Below, in pieces: positions 60,087 to 64,000 of a DNA stretch of 64,000 nucleotides. The notes under the pieces were generated by a model. It made no database searches. It was not told where the DNA came from and worked only from the letters and a program-made list of their open reading frames with translations. Positions within the stretch are counted from its first letter, which is position 1. Every line of letters starts with the position of its first letter. Made by a program: the position numbers and the translations under genes. The stretch is from assembly GCF_041146795.1 (NCBI RefSeq), contig NC_135179.1:16041547-16105546 (forward strand), given 5' to 3'. This DNA comes from Maylandia zebra. Taxonomy: Eukaryota > Chordata > Actinopteri > Cichliformes > Cichlidae.

Positions 60087-61117
60087 TAGGGATGGGTATC
60101 GAAACCCGGTTCTTGTTGAGAACCGGTTCTCACTGTTTCAGTTCCTTGGAATTGTTTGCCATTTTTATCGATTCCAGTCGCCCTGAATGACGTCACCACG
60201 TTGCAGAGCGTCATTTACCTGGCAGGAAACATGGCGGCTCAAACGCTCAAAAGTTTGGTTATGCTTTACGAGAACAGATGACAACAGGGCAACTTGCAAT
60301 ACTTGCAAAGTAGATACTTCATTTAAGGGAGGAAACACTACGAATATGCAAAAGCATTTGCTCACGAAACACACGATAACCTTAAATGAATGTCGTGTTT
60401 TTAATTCCGCTCCGGACTCGTGAATCTCAACCCAACAGCAGCGGTAACGTTTGCACGTCCTCTCCCGTTAATGCAGCAGGTAAATAATCAACTAACAGTG
60501 CATATTATGTTAGCGCGATCTGCCTTATTACAAAACCTGCCATTACTGTGCATTTAGGTGACCATGATGAGAGAGACAGAGTCTGGCTGGCTCAGATGCT
60601 AGCAGTTGTCGCTGCAGTCTACCGTTAGCGTTTCCTTTCAGGCAAGGATAGACGAATGTCACCGAGCAGTGACTAAGTTTGTGGTCAAAGGCTTGCACCC
60701 ATTTGCCACAGCAGATGCCCCGATTTTCAGTAAGTGAATGTGTTTAATTGTAGGCAGGGACATTACTGGATATTCTTGTGTAATTGCTACTGAATAATTT
60801 ATGTTACCCTTTGTTATTGCTACAGAAGAATATTTATTTTATTGCTTTACATTTACAGTTTTTTTTCCTGGGGACCCTGTGACACCCCATTGAAGAGCCA
60901 TAGGCTGGATCTCTTAAGATCTCACTGCTGGGTTTGTAAGGCCATGTTACTCCTAAATTTCTATCTTGTTCAAAGAGAAGATATAAAGCAAAGTTCTAAG
61001 CTAATCGACCTTAGTGTTCTCCTTTTTTTTAAAAAAAGAATCGATAAAGAATCAAATCGTTAAACAGAATCGAAAATGGAATCGGGATTGTGAAAATCTT
61101 ATCAATACCCATCCCTA
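60087..61117 (+). mobile_element. hAT deletion derivative with BED-finger transposase remnant
   Basis: Ends are TAGGGATGGGTATCG and, on the right, ATACCCATCCCTA in inverted form. The 8-bp flanks are GTTTTCAC (60079-60086) and GTTTTCGC (61118-61125), differing at one base. Inside, 60187-60423 encodes a BED-type zinc finger (VWLCFTRTDDN, C-x2-C in CNTC, then HLLTKH), and about 60641-60730 encodes a second piece, ARIDECHRAVTKFVVKGLHP, typical of hAT/ZBED transposases. The catalytic middle and C-terminal dimerisation region are absent. Confidence 0.85.
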
Positions 61118-61497
61118 GTTTTCGCTACGGCTCATGTTGCCTTGTTTTGTTTCTTGTAATCAGCTGTAATAAAGGCTTGTTTTCACTTTAACACTCAAGT
61201 CAAGTTCTTTGTCCCTTTGTGTCTGCTCTTTGGTCTGTTAAACTAAAACAAGAAGCATAGACCTGTCCTTTTGCTCTAAGCATCAACATCAACATTTGTA
61301 TTTGTTGTACTTTGTTTATCTAGCTTCTAAATGATGTAGATGCTTGGTTCTAACTTACAACAATTTATAAAATTGATGTAACTAAAAATAAGACCACAAG
61401 GAACTAGTAGCAAGGCACGTTTGAAGTGTTGGATTTTGCATACATTTCAAAATAGAGCCAGACTTGACAGACTTGATGTAGTTTTCCACACACAGGC

Positions 61498-61890
61498 ATG
61501 GCTACTTATTGTTTTTCTTTTTCTCTTTAATGTACTTGAAGGTCTGTCACATGAGTTGTTTAAATACATCCTGTTTCAAAGGCTAACATCAGCAGATTAT
61601 AATAAATTTGTCAGTAAAATCCAGTAATGTAATGGTGAATTTTTGAAGTAAACATAATCATTAAAATAAATTACATACATTAAAAAGTTATTTGTTCTTG
61701 TTGCAGGGGTTACAGCATAACTACAGTCAGCAAAGTCTCAGTAACAGAATAAAAATCTATGTCTCCATGATTCCCAATATAAAAACCTGTACTTTTGAGA
61801 CACATGTCACTGGTACATGTGCTATAATGCAGTAAAACAAACAAGCCATACATTTCAGGAAAGTATTTGATTTCAAAAAAAAAAAATAGC
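61498..61890 (+). pseudogene. Receptor unit G: dead signal and D1 exons
   Basis: Exon 1 at 61498 reads MATYCFSFSL then stops. The D1 exon starts at about 61707 (GVTAITTVSKVSV-like after correcting a lost base), and then carries stops and deletions; YNAVKQT-like and TFQESI-like pieces remain to 61880. No D2 or later exons follow. Intron 1 resembles that of unit E. Confidence 0.75.
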
Positions 61891-62196
61891 GCATTATTCT
61901 ATGCAGTTGAGATTTATGAAGGGGTTATGTTTAAATTAAACAAATGTATCTTTATGGCTCCGCCTATTTGTATCCATATGGTCATCAATCCAGTCCTTTT
62001 TAGTCACTTCAAGCGAGTTTACAGGACTGTGATGTTAAATTTCTTAGAATTACTGCTGTCCTCTTGGCTAAATTTCTCTTAAAAAACACATTTTTGATGT
62101 CAATGACACTTTTTGCCCAGATATAAACTGATTGCAGGGGCTGATAGGAGCTTCTAAGTAGGGTAGGTAGGGTAGGGTAGGGTAGGGTAGGTAGGG
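61891..62196. other. Spacer with GGTAG tandem tract
   Basis: No exon is recognised. A short GGTAG-type tandem tract lies at 62157-62196, adjacent to GGGCTGGGTATCG, which could be one end of a decayed hAT element. Confidence 0.5.
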
Positions 62197-62499
62197 CTGG
62201 GTATCGTCACTGATTTAAAAAATAGATTCAATTCTGGTTCACAAGGTCCCAAATCGATTCGATCCACGATTCGATTCGAATCGGGGAAATATTGCCTCAG
62301 ACAGTCAGAAATATTATAACTCTGATCACTTATCAGTACATGTTGATATTTTTATATCTATAAAAAGAAAACTGACACTTGTGAGACTTTATCAAAGGTG
62401 TAAGCATCACAGCAGATTCCTTTGTGTCAAAGTAACTGAGGATAAAACACAGAAAAACGTGAAGGCAGTTTTCCTGGTCTGGGATTTTATAGCAGATGA

Positions 62500-62935
62500 C
62501 CTTATGTCAGAGATTTACAGTTAACAAACAGTCAGGTGAATAAACAACAATGAGACACTTGTGTAGGTTAACGTGCTGCACGGGTGAAAAGCTCAGAGCA
62601 AATCACACCGAACTGCAGTATTCGTTTATTTTTATAGGTTACATCGTCAATATGCAAATATAATCACATTTCCTGTTACGCAGGTCCTGATGTTGTCGGT
62701 GTGCAAGCTGTGTGTGTAAGCTGTGTGTGTGTGTGTCACAAAGTATGTGTGTTGCAGGTCAATTTCTAAGAATAATATAATGCAAGTCAACTTCTGCGGA
62801 TATGTATTTCTGTGCTGGTCTCTTGTCAGTGTCACAGGGTCAGCTTCCTGTTTTAACAGAAAACTGTGTCTGGTGAAATATGTATAACATAACTTTTGAA
62901 GCATAAGCAAATAAAACAATAAAAACTCCCTAACA
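62500..62935 (-). repeat. Retroviral 3' LTR (probable)
   Basis: On the minus strand, a polypurine tract (AAAAACAGGGAGGAA at 62936-62950) is followed directly by TGTTAGGGAG, the expected start of an LTR. TATAAAAATAAAC lies at 62627-62639. The 3' end of the LTR is uncertain, so 62500 is approximate. A CA-rich tract lies in its U3 part. Confidence 0.6.
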
Positions 62936-63138
62936 TTCCTCCCTGTTTTTACCGTATTTCACCACTTCAATCCTACTTTATTATCAGCTAACAATCACTT
63001 GCTTATAACATTTTCAATTGTAGCATCATTCAGTATGTGTGAGTGTGTGTGTTCCTATACTAAATCTTCTTCGTCCGGTTCACCTTCTTGTGGCAGTCCA
63101 ACATAGGTGATTACTGTGGCCTGTACCATTTTTGTCAA

Positions 63139-63996
63139 TCATCGATCTGATACAGGGTAGAATGCAAGTTGAGAACATGCAAAGCAATAAAAGAAAACTC
63201 CTATCAAGACAAGTCCTTTGATCATGAGGGTCTTCCAGCTGCCGCTCAGCAGCCAGGTCAGCCAGTCCTCTGTGTTCATGACATAGTCTTGTTGCTGTGC
63301 ATTACTCAGTTGTCGTAACTTCTCCAGGGCGGTGGTCATGGTCAAAGAATGCACGTTATCTGGAATATAGGTGCAGCAAGTGGTGTTGAATAAGACACAG
63401 AGGCCCCCTCTCTCAGCGAGAATCATGTCCAGGGCGACTCTGTGTTGCATGACCAACATTCTGATCGCGTCGATTTCCTCATTCTGAGCCTTGTTTATCC
63501 ATGTTGAGCTGTTCAGGAAAAGTCCAAATCGGTAGTCAAGAGTCTCGATTCTTAGCATGTTTTTTCCATTCCCGATCCATGGGAAAAGTGAGTGCAGGAC
63601 TTTCTGTCCGGTGGTCCACAACTTGAACTCCGCTGGCACATCACTGCCCCAGATTGGATCATGAGGTTGCACGTCATCAGTGCTCCTCTTGCGTCTTGGT
63701 TGGTCCTGATGGAATATTCTGAATGTGTGGTCTGACACTAAAATTGGGGCGCAGAGTCCGGTGCTGTTGGGTGGGATGGTGAAGTATGTCTTTGAGCCAC
63801 ATGCCCAAGCTGTACCCTGCACCCAATATGTGCCATTCAGGAAGTTTGTCTGTGCCTTTCTGTCCTGCGGCATGCGGAAAGTCTGGGAGCAGTTCTTGTT
63901 CATCCCCAGCTTTCTTTTGCCGTATGCGAAGGTGAAACACATTGGATGTTGTATTCCTGGTTCCCTCCTGACGTTGAAAGATTTTCCCTTGTCTTT
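63139..63996 (-). pseudogene. Retroviral envelope fragment (surface end and transmembrane subunit)
   Basis: A minus-strand open frame runs to the window edge region and stops at 63139. It holds a basic RRKRS cleavage-type site between the surface and transmembrane subunits, a helical region, a CX6CC motif (C-VLFNTT-CC) typical of gamma-type transmembrane subunits, and a hydrophobic membrane segment near the C-terminus (LVLIGVFFY). In this frame an in-frame TAA lies at 63999-63997, so the surface subunit is broken or lies in another frame beyond the window. Together with the polypurine tract and LTR to its left this is the 3' part of a provirus. It is described as an old genomic copy. Confidence 0.82.
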
Positions 63997-64000
63997 TTAA

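Noticed and set aside
62157-62196. Telomere-like GGTAG tract
   Set aside because: Not TTAGGG; a short local tandem repeat only.
1-64000. tRNA or other small RNA genes
   Set aside because: I saw no convincing cloverleaf or known snRNA by eye; tRNAscan-SE and Infernal would be needed to exclude them.

Overview
The window is vertebrate nuclear DNA with spliced genes, GT-AG introns and dense transposons. The gene set (otoraplin, gtpbp2, polh and a tandem CD300/pIgR-like family) and the repeats (Tc1, hAT, piggyBac-like, L2-type LINEs, retroviruses) fit a teleost, probably a percomorph such as a cichlid; the species is an inference. No bacterial operons, CRISPR or phage are present. Exon borders were placed by eye from splice sites and reading frame.

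Region 1 (1-23.1 kb) holds three conserved single-copy genes. An otoraplin/MIA-type secreted SH3 protein lies on the minus strand (513-1395, 4 exons, 129 aa). gtpbp2 lies on the plus strand (4387-15103, 12 exons, 600 aa). polh, DNA polymerase eta, lies on the minus strand (18630-23024, 10 exons, 738 aa). gtpbp2 and polh converge tail to tail, the arrangement also known in mammals. A decayed Tc1-like element lies between otor and gtpbp2. The large gtpbp2 intron 6 carries a piggyBac-like element and a hAT element with a perfect 8-bp target duplication.

Region 2 (23.1-27.1 kb) is repeat-rich intergenic DNA, including an unusual GC-rich block at about 23.9-25.5 kb.

Region 3 (27.1-62 kb) is a tandem cluster of CD300/CMRF35/pIgR-like immune receptor genes on the plus strand. 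Each has a short signal exon, two Ig V-type domains (D1, D2), a stalk exon, a transmembrane exon and small cytoplasmic exons that mostly carry one ITIM-like tyrosine motif each. Four units can be read through (A 27175-29471, B 32605-34879, C 44533-46332, F 56631-59258). Three more are dead (D about 49.7 kb, E 52.7-55.8 kb, G 61.5-61.9 kb). Units B and C are recent duplicates whose tails were remodelled by one LINE insertion and a later recombination. Part of the D2 exon is identical at the nucleotide level in all four readable units although the introns and D1 have diverged. The cluster is interrupted by LINE fragments, hAT elements, a foldback element, a paired non-autonomous DNA transposon family and a rearranged endogenous retrovirus (39.7-43.6 kb) whose two LTRs are inverted yet flanked by a 5-bp target duplication.

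Region 4 (62.2-64.0 kb) is the 3' part of a second endogenous retrovirus on the minus strand: an LTR, a polypurine tract and an env fragment that runs toward the window edge.

Functionally, region 1 covers inner-ear/cartilage secretion, translation-linked GTPase function and translesion DNA synthesis. Region 3 probably encodes leukocyte surface receptors that differ mainly in D1 and in the number of inhibitory tail motifs.
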